Source: Lysobacter sp. Root494 | Lineage (GTDB): Bacteria; Pseudomonadota; Gammaproteobacteria; Xanthomonadales; Xanthomonadaceae | Assembly (NCBI RefSeq): GCF_001427225.1 | Contig: NZ_LMFH01000007.1 | Location: 186,001 to 250,000 of the forward strand | Length of the DNA: 64,000 bases | Direction of reading: 5' to 3' | Part shown: positions 17,329-26,263 of the stretch, one piece after another | Layout of the letters: each line of letters opens with the position of its first letter | Position numbering within the stretch: position 1 is the stretch's first letter | Translations under genes and position numbers: made by a program | Notes under the pieces: generated by a model | What the model was told of the DNA's origin: nothing | Seen by the model: the letters and a program-made list of their open reading frames with translations, nothing else | Database searches by the model: none

Positions 17329-18279
17329 ATGTCTCGCCCCCGTACCGCGTTGCTGCTCCCTATCCTGTTGTGGCCCGCTGGTGCGCACGCCGCCGAGGCG
17401 GTGCTCGAGGCTGCCAACGATGCCAGGACGACGACCGGCGCCGCGGCGGTGCTGCGTGCACAGGTGCTGCTCGAACGGGCCCATTTCTCGCCCGGCGAGA
17501 TCGATGGCGGTGGCGGCAACAACACGCGGCGCGCGATCGCCGCCTTCCAGCGCAGCCACGAACTGCCCGACAGCGGAAAGCTCGATGAAGCCACGTGGGC
17601 CGCGCTCAACGGCGACACCACGCCGGTGCTGGTGAACTACACGATCACGACGCAGGACGCCGCCGGTCCGTTCGTGCAGGTGTCCGATGACATCATGCAG
17701 AACACCGGACTCACCCGGCTCGGCTATGCCAACGTGGCCGAAGCCCTGGGCGAGAAATTCCGCACCAGTCCGGAGCTGCTGCAACGTCTCAATCCGGGCA
17801 AGCCGCTCGACATCGCGGGCACCGAACTGCGCGTACCCAATCTCGCCGAAGTCACGCCGCCGCCGGCTGCTGCATCGATCGTCGTGGACAAGTCCGAATC
17901 CACGGTCGAGCTGCTCGACCCGGAAGGCCGGGTGATCGCGCAATACCCGGCCAGCACCGGCAGCGAACACGACCCGCTTCCGATCGGCGAATGGAAGATC
18001 ACCAGCGTCTCGCTCGATCCCGCTTTCCACTACAACCCCGAACTGTTCTGGGACGCGGATCCCGCGCATGCGAAGGCACGCATCGCGCCCGGCCCGAACA
18101 ATCCCGTCGGCGTCGCGTGGGTCGACCTATCGAAGCCGCATTACGGGATCCACGGTACGCCGGAACCGGCGACCGTCGGCAAGTCGCAGTCGCACGGCTG
18201 CATCCGCGTCACCAACTGGAGCGCGCGCGAGATCGCCCAGTCGGTGAAGGCGGGTGTTGCCGCGGTACTGCAGGACTGA
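17329..18279 (+). CDS. L,D-transpeptidase with peptidoglycan-binding domain
   Basis: The product has 316 residues with a signal peptide ending near G-A-H-A-A. An N-terminal peptidoglycan-binding PG_binding_1 domain ([17 protein letters not shown]) precedes a YkuD catalytic domain with HGTPEP and SHGCIRVTN, holding the catalytic Cys, His and Arg. It crosslinks peptidoglycan or attaches proteins to it in the periplasm. The start at 17329 gives the signal peptide; the frame extends upstream. The stop is four bases before the ATG of the M23 peptidase gene, so the two are probably co-transcribed. Confidence 0.9.
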   Translation: MSRPRTALLLPILLWPAGAHAAEAVLEAANDARTTTGAAAVLRAQVLLERAHFSPGEIDGGGGNNTRRAIAAFQRSHELPDSGKLDEATWAALNGDTTPVLVNYTITTQDAAGPFVQVSDDIMQNTGLTRLGYANVAEALGEKFRTSPELLQRLNPGKPLDIAGTELRVPNLAEVTPPPAAASIVVDKSESTVELLDPEGRVIAQYPASTGSEHDPLPIGEWKITSVSLDPAFHYNPELFWDADPAHAKARIAPGPNNPVGVAWVDLSKPHYGIHGTPEPATVGKSQSHGCIRVTNWSAREIAQSVKAGVAAVLQD

Positions 18280-18283
18280 TGCG

Positions 18284-19006
18284 ATGCTGCGCGGTGTGCT
18301 GATCTTCATCGTGGGCGTGCTGGCGGGCGCGAACGCCGTGTACTTCGTGATGAAGGATGGCGAACGTTGCCCGCGGTGCACGCCGGTCGCGCCGCTCGCG
18401 CGGCAGGACGTGCCTGCAACGCCTTCTTCGACAGCTACGCCGCCCCCCCTGGCAGCGGCACGAGCGCGATCGCCCGATGTCGCATCACCCATCGCACCGC
18501 CGCCGGTTTCGCCGACGCCATTGCCTGCTGCAACGACGGCCACCCCGTTGCCACGGCTCGCGATGCCGTTGGCCGGACTTACCCCCGCGCAGCTGCACGA
18601 CACCTTCGGCGAAACGCGCGGCGGCGAACGCCAGCACGAAGCCCTCGACATCCTCGCGCCCGCCGGCACGCCCGTACTCGCCGTCGCCGACGGCCACATC
18701 GAAAAACTGTTCACCAGCGTGCGCGGCGGCCTGACGATCTATCAGTTCGAACCCGGCGGCCGCTATGCGTACTACTACGCGCACCTGCGCGGCTACGCGC
18801 CGAAACTCGCCGAAGGTCAGGCGGTGAGGCGCGGACAGGTGATCGGCTACGTCGGCAGCACCGGCAATGCCGACCCCGCGGCCCCGCACCTGCACTTCGC
18901 CGTGTTCGAGCTCGGCCCGGAACGACAATGGTGGAAAGGCACGGCGATCAATCCGTACCAGATGCTGGGAGGCGTCGCGAAGCCGGCCGATCCGTCCACG
19001 CGCTGA
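18284..19006 (+). CDS. M23 (LytM) family peptidase, membrane-anchored
   Basis: The product has 240 residues. An N-terminal hydrophobic helix (MLRGVLIFIVGVLAGANAVY) anchors it; a Pro/Ala/Thr-rich linker spans about residues 30-95. The M23 domain has the zinc motif H-E-A-L-D (HxxxD) and H-L-H-F, so it should be an active peptidoglycan endopeptidase. Four bases separate it from the upstream L,D-transpeptidase, suggesting a small cell-wall remodelling operon. Confidence 0.9.
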   Translation: MLRGVLIFIVGVLAGANAVYFVMKDGERCPRCTPVAPLARQDVPATPSSTATPPPLAAARARSPDVASPIAPPPVSPTPLPAATTATPLPRLAMPLAGLTPAQLHDTFGETRGGERQHEALDILAPAGTPVLAVADGHIEKLFTSVRGGLTIYQFEPGGRYAYYYAHLRGYAPKLAEGQAVRRGQVIGYVGSTGNADPAAPHLHFAVFELGPERQWWKGTAINPYQMLGGVAKPADPSTR

Positions 19007-19086
19007 CCAGGAATCGTCGTGGCTGCTGGCGTTTTGGTTGCAGTTGCAGTTGCCGTTGTCGTGGTGCATTTGCCATTGCATTTGCT

Positions 19087-19208
19087 CGTCATTCCCGCGA
19101 AAGCGGGAATCCAGTGACTTGCCCTTGGTTGTTCTTTTGTTGACTCGTGATTTTTGGAATCAACGGCAAAAACAAAGTCGCTGGATTCCCGCTTTCGCGG
19201 GAATGACG
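19087..19208. repeat. REPIN-like inverted REP doublet
   Basis: Two 32-base arms (19087-19118 and 19177-19208) are reverse complements of each other with a single mismatch, separated by 58 bases. Each arm is itself a hairpin of the form ATTCCC-N8-GGGAAT. Two palindromic REPs in opposite orientation around a short spacer is REPIN architecture, known to be dispersed by RAYT transposases (established for other genera). No RAYT gene lies in the window. Confidence 0.85.
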
Positions 19209-19284
19209 ATCAAGACAGTGCGAACACGAGCAAGACGGCCAGGCACAAGGGACCGGCGATACGCGCCGGATGCCGCCCTCCGTA

Positions 19285-20517
19285 TTACATCGGTTCGCGC
19301 AACCAGTCCGCCATGCGGCGATACACCGCTTCGCTACGCAGCATCTGCAGGTGGTTGATGCCGTATCCGATCCAGCGTCGCGATGGCGGAATACGCAGGT
19401 CGAAGGCAGGATCGGGATGGTCGCCCAGCGCGCTGGCAAGCGGCACGAGCCCATCTCCGTGCATTGCGGCCGCGTCGTCATCGCCGGCTTGCCGTGTCGT
19501 CGTCGCGATCGCATGGGCGCGCACGGATGCGGGCAGTGGCAGCGGCCGGCGCGTGTCTGCACGCGCGTCGACCTGCACGTCATGCCGATCGGTTTCCCGC
19601 ACATTGCCGTGGCGAAGGTCCTGGATGCCTGCACTGCGCATCCGACCGAGGCGCACGAACGGCGCGCTGTACGGGGTGATGCCGATCAGCAGGTCGGCCC
19701 AGCTGCCCGCGCGCTCGAGCGGCGCGCCGTGGTGCGGCGTGCCGAGAAACACCACGCGCAATGGAAGCCGTGTCCAGGCCATGCGCCTGCGGAAACCGGC
19801 GTCGAGCGCACTGCGCGCGACCAGCCCGCCCATGCTGTGGCAAAGCAGCGTGATCTCCTCGGCCGGCACCGGCCACGCCTTCACCAGCCGCGTGAGCAGC
19901 GCCGCGAATTCGCCTCCGTTGTCGGAGACATGGCGCCCGCTGTTGTAGTGCAGGTGCACCACCGTGCAGCCGAAGTCGCGCGCCAGCGCTTCGCCGTGAT
20001 CATGACCATCCTGCCGCCATTGCAGGTCGTTCATGCACAGGCCGTGGACCTGCACCAGCAGGCGTCCGCTCGCCTGTGGAATGCGCGCGTGCAATTCACG
20101 ACCTGCAGGTACGAGCGGCACGCCGTCGCGACGGAACTGCATCCGGATCGCGAGGGGATTTCCACTCGCGGACAGATGGTCACCGAGCACGCCGTTCAGC
20201 GCTGCCACCACCGCTTCGCGTCGTGGCGAAAGACCGCGCTCGCGCAGCACCGGCGCGAGCGCGGAAAGCGACAGGTCCACGCCACCACCGGCCATCCGGG
20301 CAATGCCACGGACGCTGCGGTACACCAGATGTGGAATGCCGCGGGTCGTGCCCGGTGCGTGTCGCCCGAGCAATGCGGGTGGATGCATGACAGCCGCATG
20401 CACGGCTTCCACCAGGTCGGCCATCCCGGTGACGCCATCGACTGCAAGGCGGTTCACTCCGCGCAGGTCGCTTGCGGGGCTGGGTGTGGCATCCGGAGCG
20501 CTGCCGTGGCGGGTCAT
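19285..20517 (-). CDS. Lipase-like alpha/beta-hydrolase
   Basis: The product has 410 residues. It has a hydrolase fold with a LVQVHGLCMNDLQW oxyanion region, a nucleophile elbow C-H-S-M-G-G-L-V-A-R and L-G-T-P-H-H-G-A-P-L typical of PGAP1/lipase-class 2 proteins; the catalytic Asp is probably in M-H-G-D-G-L-V-P and the His in Y-G-I-N-H-L. It has no obvious signal peptide, but about 140 residues precede the catalytic core. Related proteins are annotated as permease or esterase/lipase; the substrate is unknown. Confidence 0.8.
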   Translation of the reverse strand: MTRHGSAPDATPSPASDLRGVNRLAVDGVTGMADLVEAVHAAVMHPPALLGRHAPGTTRGIPHLVYRSVRGIARMAGGGVDLSLSALAPVLRERGLSPRREAVVAALNGVLGDHLSASGNPLAIRMQFRRDGVPLVPAGRELHARIPQASGRLLVQVHGLCMNDLQWRQDGHDHGEALARDFGCTVVHLHYNSGRHVSDNGGEFAALLTRLVKAWPVPAEEITLLCHSMGGLVARSALDAGFRRRMAWTRLPLRVVFLGTPHHGAPLERAGSWADLLIGITPYSAPFVRLGRMRSAGIQDLRHGNVRETDRHDVQVDARADTRRPLPLPASVRAHAIATTTRQAGDDDAAAMHGDGLVPLASALGDHPDPAFDLRIPPSRRWIGYGINHLQMLRSEAVYRRMADWLREPM

Positions 20518-20638
20518 CAGGCGCTTCGTGGCGGGCGTCTTTCCACACTAGGCGCCCGTGCAGCAGTCGGCAAGCGGCGTGGCCACGGAGCCGACGCAGC
20601 TTGCGGCTCCGCTCGCGGACACGCCCGCCGATGGCGGC

Positions 20639-21412
20639 TTACGCCTGGCGCCGCACTTGCCGGGCAGGCATGACCGTTGTGCCTGCAGCGCGCTTCGGCC
20701 ACGGCAGCAGCATCGGCACGCGGCGCTGGTACTCGCGATACGTGTCGCCGTAGGCACGCACGAGGTCGCGTTCCTCCAGGTACTTCACCGCGATCAGGAT
20801 GTAGCCGGTGGTGGCGAGCGCGAACAGCAGGTGGCCCACGCTCATGTCCGGCGCCGACCAGAACGCGACCAGGAAGCCGAGCATGATCGGATGGCGCACG
20901 ATGCGATAGAACGCGCGCGTCACGAACGGTTCGTCCAGCGCCGGCCTGCCCTGGCGCCATGCCTGGCGCAGGCCGAACAGTTCGAAGTGGTTGATGAGGA
21001 AGGTGCTGGTGAGCACCAGCAGCCAGCCGATCACGGCCAGCGCATACAGCGTTGCACGCGCGGCCGGCGCGTCGACATGCCAGACCAGGGACGGCAGCGG
21101 ACGCCATTGCCAGAACAGCAGCACCAACGCGATGCAGGTGGCGAGCACGAAGGTGCTGCGCTCGGCGACCGGCGGCACGATGCGCGTCCACACGCGCTTG
21201 AACGCCGGACGCGCCATCACGCTGTGCTGCAGCGCGAACACCAGCAACAGCACGGTGTTCACCAGCAAGGCCAGCAGTGGCGAACCGGCAATCCCATCGT
21301 CGATGTCCTTGGGCACCACCACACCGGCGACGAAACCGACGGCGTACAGGAAGACGACGAGGAACAGCGCATAACACGCCGCCGAATACAGCAGGGCGAT
21401 GAAACGGGACAT
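20639..21412 (-). CDS. mddA: Methanethiol S-methyltransferase-like membrane protein
   Basis: The product has 257 residues with about five to six transmembrane helices, the first at residues 8-30. The C-terminal part carries the isoprenylcysteine-methyltransferase-like motif F-Y-R-I-V-R-H-P-I-M-L-G and V-K-Y-L-E-E-R-D-L. Length and N-terminus (MSRFIALLYSAACYALFLVV) match the MddA family, which methylates methanethiol to dimethylsulfide with SAM; NnrU-like proteins are the alternative. It is monocistronic. The assignment is from family resemblance only. Confidence 0.6.
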   Translation of the reverse strand: MSRFIALLYSAACYALFLVVFLYAVGFVAGVVVPKDIDDGIAGSPLLALLVNTVLLLVFALQHSVMARPAFKRVWTRIVPPVAERSTFVLATCIALVLLFWQWRPLPSLVWHVDAPAARATLYALAVIGWLLVLTSTFLINHFELFGLRQAWRQGRPALDEPFVTRAFYRIVRHPIMLGFLVAFWSAPDMSVGHLLFALATTGYILIAVKYLEERDLVRAYGDTYREYQRRVPMLLPWPKRAAGTTVMPARQVRRQA

Positions 21413-21558
21413 GGCACGACTCGCGCTATGACAGGGGAGCCACGAGTCTCGCGGCGCCCAGCGGATCCCGCGATGGGAAGCTTGTCCCGGTGTTCCGCGC
21501 GTGCGCCGCATTCATCGGGACATTTGTCCCGATCGATGTCCGCAACCAGCCATCCGGA

Positions 21559-22617
21559 TCAGTCCGCTTCCTGCCGGCGTCCGCGAACGATGGCCTCGGC
21601 GCGGCTGCGCACGCCGAGCTTGCGGTAGAGATTGGACAGATGGTTGCGCACTGTCTTCTCGGCAATGCCGAGTTCGCCGGCGATGCGTGCATTGCTCATG
21701 CCTTCGCGCAGCAGCTGCAGCGCGCGACGCTCGCGGGTGGTGAGCTCGCCTTCCACGCGCAGTTGCGCGGCGGCCGCGGGCTGGCCAGTGAAGGCGAGCA
21801 CCGCCTGCTGGAAGTGCTGCCACGCCGGTTCGTGCGCAAGCAGCACGTGGTTGCACGAATCCAGCGCCACGAACTGCGCGCCGGGGATTTCCGCCGCCAG
21901 CAGCCGTCCCTGCGAGACCGGCGCGATCTGGTCGCGCGTGGCATGCAGTACCAGCGTCGGCACGCGCACCTGCGCCAGAAGAGCGCGCACATCGACGTCG
22001 CCGCGCGCCTGCAGCAGCCGCGCCGCGACTTCCGGCGTCGCCGTGCGCCGGCACAACGCGTTGAGCCACGCGAGCTGCTCGGGCGTGCCTTCGGGCAGGA
22101 AGCGCGACGCGAACAGTTGGAGGAAGGCCGGGTTGTCGCGACCCCAGCCCAGTCGCGTCACTTCCATCACCGCCTGGAACAGCGCGCGCGAATCCGGGTT
22201 CTCGCGCTTGTTGCCGCCCACCGCGTAGCCGCCGTACAGGACCAGGTGCGAGACGCGTTCGGGATGGCCGATCGCATAGGCAATCGACGTCGCCGCGCCC
22301 TGGCTGATGCCGAGCAACGTGAAGGGCCGATCGATCTGTGCCGCATCGACGACGCGTTCGAGATCGTCGAGCCATTCCGGCAACGCGACCGCGGCGACTT
22401 CGCGTTCGGACATGCCGCAACCGCGTTCGTCGTAACGCACGCAGCGGAAGTGGTCGCCGAGAAACTGCAGCCAGTGCGCCCACACCGGGCTGTCGTGGTC
22501 GTACTGGAGATGCGTCAGCCACGTCGCCGCGCGCACCAGCGGCGGCCCGCGCCCGTGTGCGGACCAGGCGAGGTTCACGCCTTCCGCGCTGGAGACATAG
22601 TGGATGCGCTGCTGCAT
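21559..22617 (-). CDS. Alpha/beta-hydrolase fused to LuxR-type HTH
   Basis: The product has 352 residues. Residues 1-270 are an alpha/beta hydrolase with D-E-R-G-C-G-M-S, the nucleophile elbow LGISQGAATSIAYA and a terminal His in L-D-S-C-N-H-V. Residues 290-350 are a LuxR/GerE HTH (L-T-T-R-E-R-R-A-L-Q-L-L-R-E-G and A-E-K-T-V-R-N-H-L-S-N-L-Y-R-K-L). The arrangement suggests a regulator that binds or hydrolyses a small ligand. GGAAGCCGCG precedes the ATG at 22617. Neighbours give no clear target. Confidence 0.85.
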   Translation of the reverse strand: MQQRIHYVSSAEGVNLAWSAHGRGPPLVRAATWLTHLQYDHDSPVWAHWLQFLGDHFRCVRYDERGCGMSEREVAAVALPEWLDDLERVVDAAQIDRPFTLLGISQGAATSIAYAIGHPERVSHLVLYGGYAVGGNKRENPDSRALFQAVMEVTRLGWGRDNPAFLQLFASRFLPEGTPEQLAWLNALCRRTATPEVAARLLQARGDVDVRALLAQVRVPTLVLHATRDQIAPVSQGRLLAAEIPGAQFVALDSCNHVLLAHEPAWQHFQQAVLAFTGQPAAAAQLRVEGELTTRERRALQLLREGMSNARIAGELGIAEKTVRNHLSNLYRKLGVRSRAEAIVRGRRQEAD

Positions 22618-22780
22618 CGCGGCTTCCGGCCGGGCGTTTCCGGTCTTCTCCCGGAAAAAACGGCGGATCCCGCCGCGGCCGGACGCGGCTTCCCTGATCG
22701 CGCGGGAGCACCCGCTCCCGCGCAATCTCCGTGGCTCAGGCCGCAGCCGGTCCGTGCGGCCAGCCCGGGACGTCAACGCA

Positions 22781-24181
22781 TCACAGCGCACGCAGTTCGT
22801 GCGTATAGACCCAGTTCGCGACCTGGTTCGCCGACTTGAGTCCGACATAACAACCTTCGGCGAAGTGGAAGCCTTCGTACACGCGCGCACGCGCCTGTTC
22901 GTTCTCGGCGATCGACAGGGAGTTGTACTTGCGCGTGATGGTCTTCGTCGCGAGCGCCGTCATCGGCGCGGGCAGCGGCACCGCGGGCGCGCTGACCGTG
23001 CGCGAGAAGCCGATCGCGTTGGTGCCGAAGAAGTTCCGCAACGTCTGCGTGACCGCGCCCGTTACCGAAGTCGAGCCGCACGGATAGTCCGGATACGGCG
23101 GCGTCTGCATGAAGGGCCGCCAGAACGGATCGCTCTGCGTGTCCGGATTGCCGTCGTCGAGCCAGCGGATCGCGGTCACCGGACGCCAGAAGTGCCAGTA
23201 GTACTTGCTTTCCTGGTTGGTGACGCCCGAATCGTGCACCGACATGTTGGCCAGCGCGAACAGGCGCGCGTGCTGCCAGCGATCCAGGCCGCGTCCCTGC
23301 ACGATGACGCGAATGTTCGCGTTCCAGTCCAGGCCGCCGGCCGGCCAGAAGCGCGCGATGTCGGTCTGTTGCGAGTTCGGGAATGCGCCGCGTACGCGCG
23401 CGTCGCCGAGGTGCTTCACCTCGTTGTACTGGTTCGCATAGAACTGGCTGGAAAGATCGAACAGCTGGCTCCATGGCGCGCGGAACTGGCTGGCGCTGTT
23501 CAACGAGAACAGCGCGACGTTCTTCCAGCCGGTGAACAGCGGCAGGGTGACGGCCGGGAATTCCGGCGCCGGCGTGGGCTGGTGGACGCCCGACGCGGCG
23601 GCCAGCGTGTAGGGGACCGAGTGGGCCGCCTGCGCGCCATCGTTCGTCGTGTACTTGTCCGCGATCGGGTCGTACGTATGCCGCTGCAGGAGGCAGCTGC
23701 GCGCGGCGGCTTCGCCTGCGGCAATGCCGTCCGCCACGCCCGCCCCACCCAGCGCGGCGATACGCGCGGCGTATTCGTTATTGATCATCGCAATCGCGGC
23801 TGCGCGCGCATCGGCTTCGGGCTGGTTCGGCGCGGGCGCCAACGCACTGAACAATCCCAGCAGCGCGGTCCTCGTCGCTGCCGCCACCGCCGCATCGGGC
23901 GAGGCACCCGCCGCGGCCGCGGGCAGGTTGTCGTAGGTCTGGTAGCGCGGCTGGATCGTATTGAGCGCGTCGTGCACCGCTACCTGGACGATGGCCATGG
24001 CGCGGAACTGGAACTGCGGTGCACCGAAACGCGCAAGTACCTGCGGGCTCGCGGCGATGCCGTTCCAGTCGGTCACGGAATCCGCCTTCGCCGGCATGGC
24101 CATGACCAGCGCAACAGCCAGGGCGAGGGGCAACAGATAACGATGCGAGACGGCTCGGCGAGCCGCATGCGTGGCTTTCAT
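22781..24181 (-). CDS. Vanadium-dependent haloperoxidase-like PAP2 protein
   Basis: The product has 466 residues with a signal peptide ending near A-K-A-D. It matches bacterial vanadium haloperoxidase-like proteins: the K-x6-RP motif at K326 (SKYYWHFWRP), YPDYPCGSTSVTGA at 364-376 and RVYEGFHF at 433-440 containing the probable vanadate-ligand His439. Oddly, the usual P-S-G-H is P-C-G-S, so the acid/base histidine is missing, and the Arg expected after the FH motif is Ala. It may bind phosphate or vanadate without peroxidase activity. GGAGAGG precedes the ATG. Confidence 0.8.
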   Translation of the reverse strand: MKATHAARRAVSHRYLLPLALAVALVMAMPAKADSVTDWNGIAASPQVLARFGAPQFQFRAMAIVQVAVHDALNTIQPRYQTYDNLPAAAAGASPDAAVAAATRTALLGLFSALAPAPNQPEADARAAAIAMINNEYAARIAALGGAGVADGIAAGEAAARSCLLQRHTYDPIADKYTTNDGAQAAHSVPYTLAAASGVHQPTPAPEFPAVTLPLFTGWKNVALFSLNSASQFRAPWSQLFDLSSQFYANQYNEVKHLGDARVRGAFPNSQQTDIARFWPAGGLDWNANIRVIVQGRGLDRWQHARLFALANMSVHDSGVTNQESKYYWHFWRPVTAIRWLDDGNPDTQSDPFWRPFMQTPPYPDYPCGSTSVTGAVTQTLRNFFGTNAIGFSRTVSAPAVPLPAPMTALATKTITRKYNSLSIAENEQARARVYEGFHFAEGCYVGLKSANQVANWVYTHELRAL

Positions 24182-24311
24182 GGGTGTGTCCTCTCCAAAG
24201 GGGGCGCCGCACAGAGGCGCATTGATACGAACGGGAAGGGAACGCGAAAAAGACAGGGGAACGCTCCCCCGGATGGGGGATGCGAACGGGCCTTCCAGCG
24301 GCCGCCTTACT

Positions 24312-24677
24312 TCACGGCGCGGCGTCCTTCAGTTCGATGACCAGCGTGCGGGTCGCCGATTTGCCGGTGTTCTTTGTGTCGTGCGTGACCGGATCGCTCC
24401 ACGACACTTCGCCCGGCTTGCGTTCGATCGTCTTCGTCGTCCCGTCCGCCATCGTCTGCACGGCGGATCCGCCGGTGAGGAACACCACGAGGTTGTCGCC
24501 ATGCGAATGCACGCCGGTACTGGAACCCGGCGGCATGTTGAGTTCGATCACGCGCACCCTGGCGTTGTCCAGCACGACCCTGGCCTTGTCGCCGGCCGTC
24601 GCCGCCATGTCCTGCGCGAAGGCATTCGTCGCCAGCGTCGCCGTAAGGCAGATGGCCAGAAGTTGGAATCGCGTCAT
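24312..24677 (-). CDS. Exported cupin-domain protein
   Basis: The product has 121 residues with a signal peptide cleaved after A-F-A. The cupin barrel contains G-V-H-S-H-G-D-N-L-V-V-F-L, giving two metal-ligand histidines, and P-G-E-V-S-W-S-D-P-V-T-H with a third. It is a small periplasmic single cupin of unknown substrate. It lies 130 bases beyond the start of the haloperoxidase-like gene on the same strand and may be upstream in its transcription unit. Confidence 0.8.
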   Translation of the reverse strand: MTRFQLLAICLTATLATNAFAQDMAATAGDKARVVLDNARVRVIELNMPPGSSTGVHSHGDNLVVFLTGGSAVQTMADGTTKTIERKPGEVSWSDPVTHDTKNTGKSATRTLVIELKDAAP

Positions 24678-24815
24678 CGCCGCATCCTCGTGTTGGGGAG
24701 CGTCGTTAATGCGCGCGTGCCCTGCAGGTCGCCATTACCCGGACAGGGGAGGCGCAAGGAAGGCGCGGCGTGGAAAAGCCTCCCTGCAGAGAACATCCGG
24801 GACCGGTCGGGCCGC

Positions 24816-25490
24816 TCAGTCGTTCTCGGCCATGGTCGGGGCAGCCTGCGATGGCGGTTTGTGCTCGCCGACGCGGAAACGGCAGACGTGGCCGCCGCGG
24901 ATCATGCATTCCATGTGATGGATGCGGTGCCCGGATGCGGCCTCCATGAAGGCGATATCGAAGCGGCATACGTCGGGATGCTGGCGCGCGAGCGCGTGGA
25001 AGACACAGTTGTAGGCTTCGACCTGCGCCTCGCCGCCGCGTTGCGTGGCGACGGCTTCGTAACCGAGTTCGTCGAGGCGTTGCGCGAGCGCGGCCGCGAC
25101 GTCTTCGCGCGGGAGTTGCGGGTCGGGCGCGGGTTCTGCGGAACCGAGATTCCGGCCGAGGTCCACCAGCAGCTCGCGCGCACCGTCATCACCGAGGCGC
25201 GCGATCACGCCTTCCATCAACGCACCGGCGATCTGCGCGTAGTTGCGCGGAAACAGTTGGTGCGCTTCCGTGGTGAGGCGGAAGCGTGCTTCGGGACGTC
25301 CGCCGGTCGCGCGTGGCGCGATGCGCTCCACCCAGCCTTTCGCGATCAGCGCGGTGAGATGCTGCCGCACCGCGTTGTGGCTGATGCGCAGGCGTTCGCA
25401 CAGCGCTTCCACGCCGATGCCCTCGGGCTGCTGCAGCATGTGCCGCAGCAGCGCCTGTTGCGTGGATCCGAGGTGGCGGAGTTCGGCCAT
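24816..25490 (-). CDS. HTH regulator with C-terminal cysteines (SufR-like)
   Basis: The product has 224 residues. The winged-helix N-terminus includes L-R-I-S-H-N-A-V-R-Q-H-L and G-R-P-E-A-R-F-R-L-T, the DeoR/ArsR-like pattern used by SufR. The C-terminal region has four cysteines (N-C-V-F-H, D-V-C-R-F, M-E-C-M-I, H-V-C-R-F) spaced like an Fe-S or metal sensor; the second spacing differs from classical SufR. The stop codon of the upstream exported gene is nine bases before its start, so they are co-transcribed. No suf genes are in the window. Confidence 0.8.
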   Translation of the reverse strand: MAELRHLGSTQQALLRHMLQQPEGIGVEALCERLRISHNAVRQHLTALIAKGWVERIAPRATGGRPEARFRLTTEAHQLFPRNYAQIAGALMEGVIARLGDDGARELLVDLGRNLGSAEPAPDPQLPREDVAAALAQRLDELGYEAVATQRGGEAQVEAYNCVFHALARQHPDVCRFDIAFMEAASGHRIHHMECMIRGGHVCRFRVGEHKPPSQAAPTMAEND

Positions 25491-25499
25491 TGCCGTCGT

Positions 25500-26138
25500 T
25501 CAACTCACCTTGTTCGGGAACTGTTTGGCGAGCGCGCCGGCCATGGCATCGGCAATCGTGTCCATGTGCTTCTGCATGGCGGCCCAGGTCTTCGCTTCGC
25601 CCGTGCGGTCGCCGCGCATCACTTCGCCGATCTGTGCCGCATGGTGCGCGCCGTGTGCCATCAGCAGGCCGCGCACCGCGTCCTGCGGCAGGTAGGGATT
25701 GGCGCCGGAGAGGAACACGGCGATCTCGCCCGCGTTCTGCGTCAGCGTGGACATCGCGGTGTTCACCGCGGCGCGATTACCGGCGCGTTCCGCATCGGTC
25801 ATTGCCTTCACCGCGCCCCAATGGCCGCCCAGCAAGGCCAGCATGCGTTCGCCGGCAGGTGGGCCGTAGAAGCTGGCCACCGCATCCGCCAGCTGCTTCG
25901 CATTCGCCACCACCGCATTCGCGGCCGCGTCGCTGCGCTTGCCGTCGCCGGCCTTTACCGCGAAGGCGTACTCGCGCGTCTTCTCGACATGGCCGTGCCA
26001 CAACGTGCGCAAAGTGGCCTGCAGCTTGGGCGCGGGCGCAGCGGTCGCCGGCGTCGCACTCGCGTGCGGGCCCTCGTGTGCCTGCACGCCCGGCGGCACC
26101 AGCAGGCCGGAAATCAGCAGGAAGGTCAGGTATTTCAT
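25500..26138 (-). CDS. Exported helical protein of unknown function
   Basis: The product has 212 residues. The signal peptide is MKYLTFLLISGLLVPPGVQA. The mature part is a helical bundle with several H-x-x-H-like positions (LWHGHVEKTREY, GGHWG, MAHGAHHAAQIGEVMRG); the last resembles the histidine arrangement of DinB-like four-helix proteins. The start is fixed by AGGAG seven bases before the ATG. It is the first gene of a two-gene operon with the Cys-containing HTH regulator, so it may be the regulator's effector. Confidence 0.7.
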   Translation of the reverse strand: MKYLTFLLISGLLVPPGVQAHEGPHASATPATAAPAPKLQATLRTLWHGHVEKTREYAFAVKAGDGKRSDAAANAVVANAKQLADAVASFYGPPAGERMLALLGGHWGAVKAMTDAERAGNRAAVNTAMSTLTQNAGEIAVFLSGANPYLPQDAVRGLLMAHGAHHAAQIGEVMRGDRTGEAKTWAAMQKHMDTIADAMAGALAKQFPNKVS

Positions 26139-26263
26139 GGCATAGCTCCTGTTCGGTCGCACACCGCGACAGGGGTATTCCGACACCGCTGGACGCTACG
26201 CACAATCTATGTATGTGTAAAGGCGTTGTGGCAAGCCATTCGTGAAGGTGGTTTTCGTATGGA

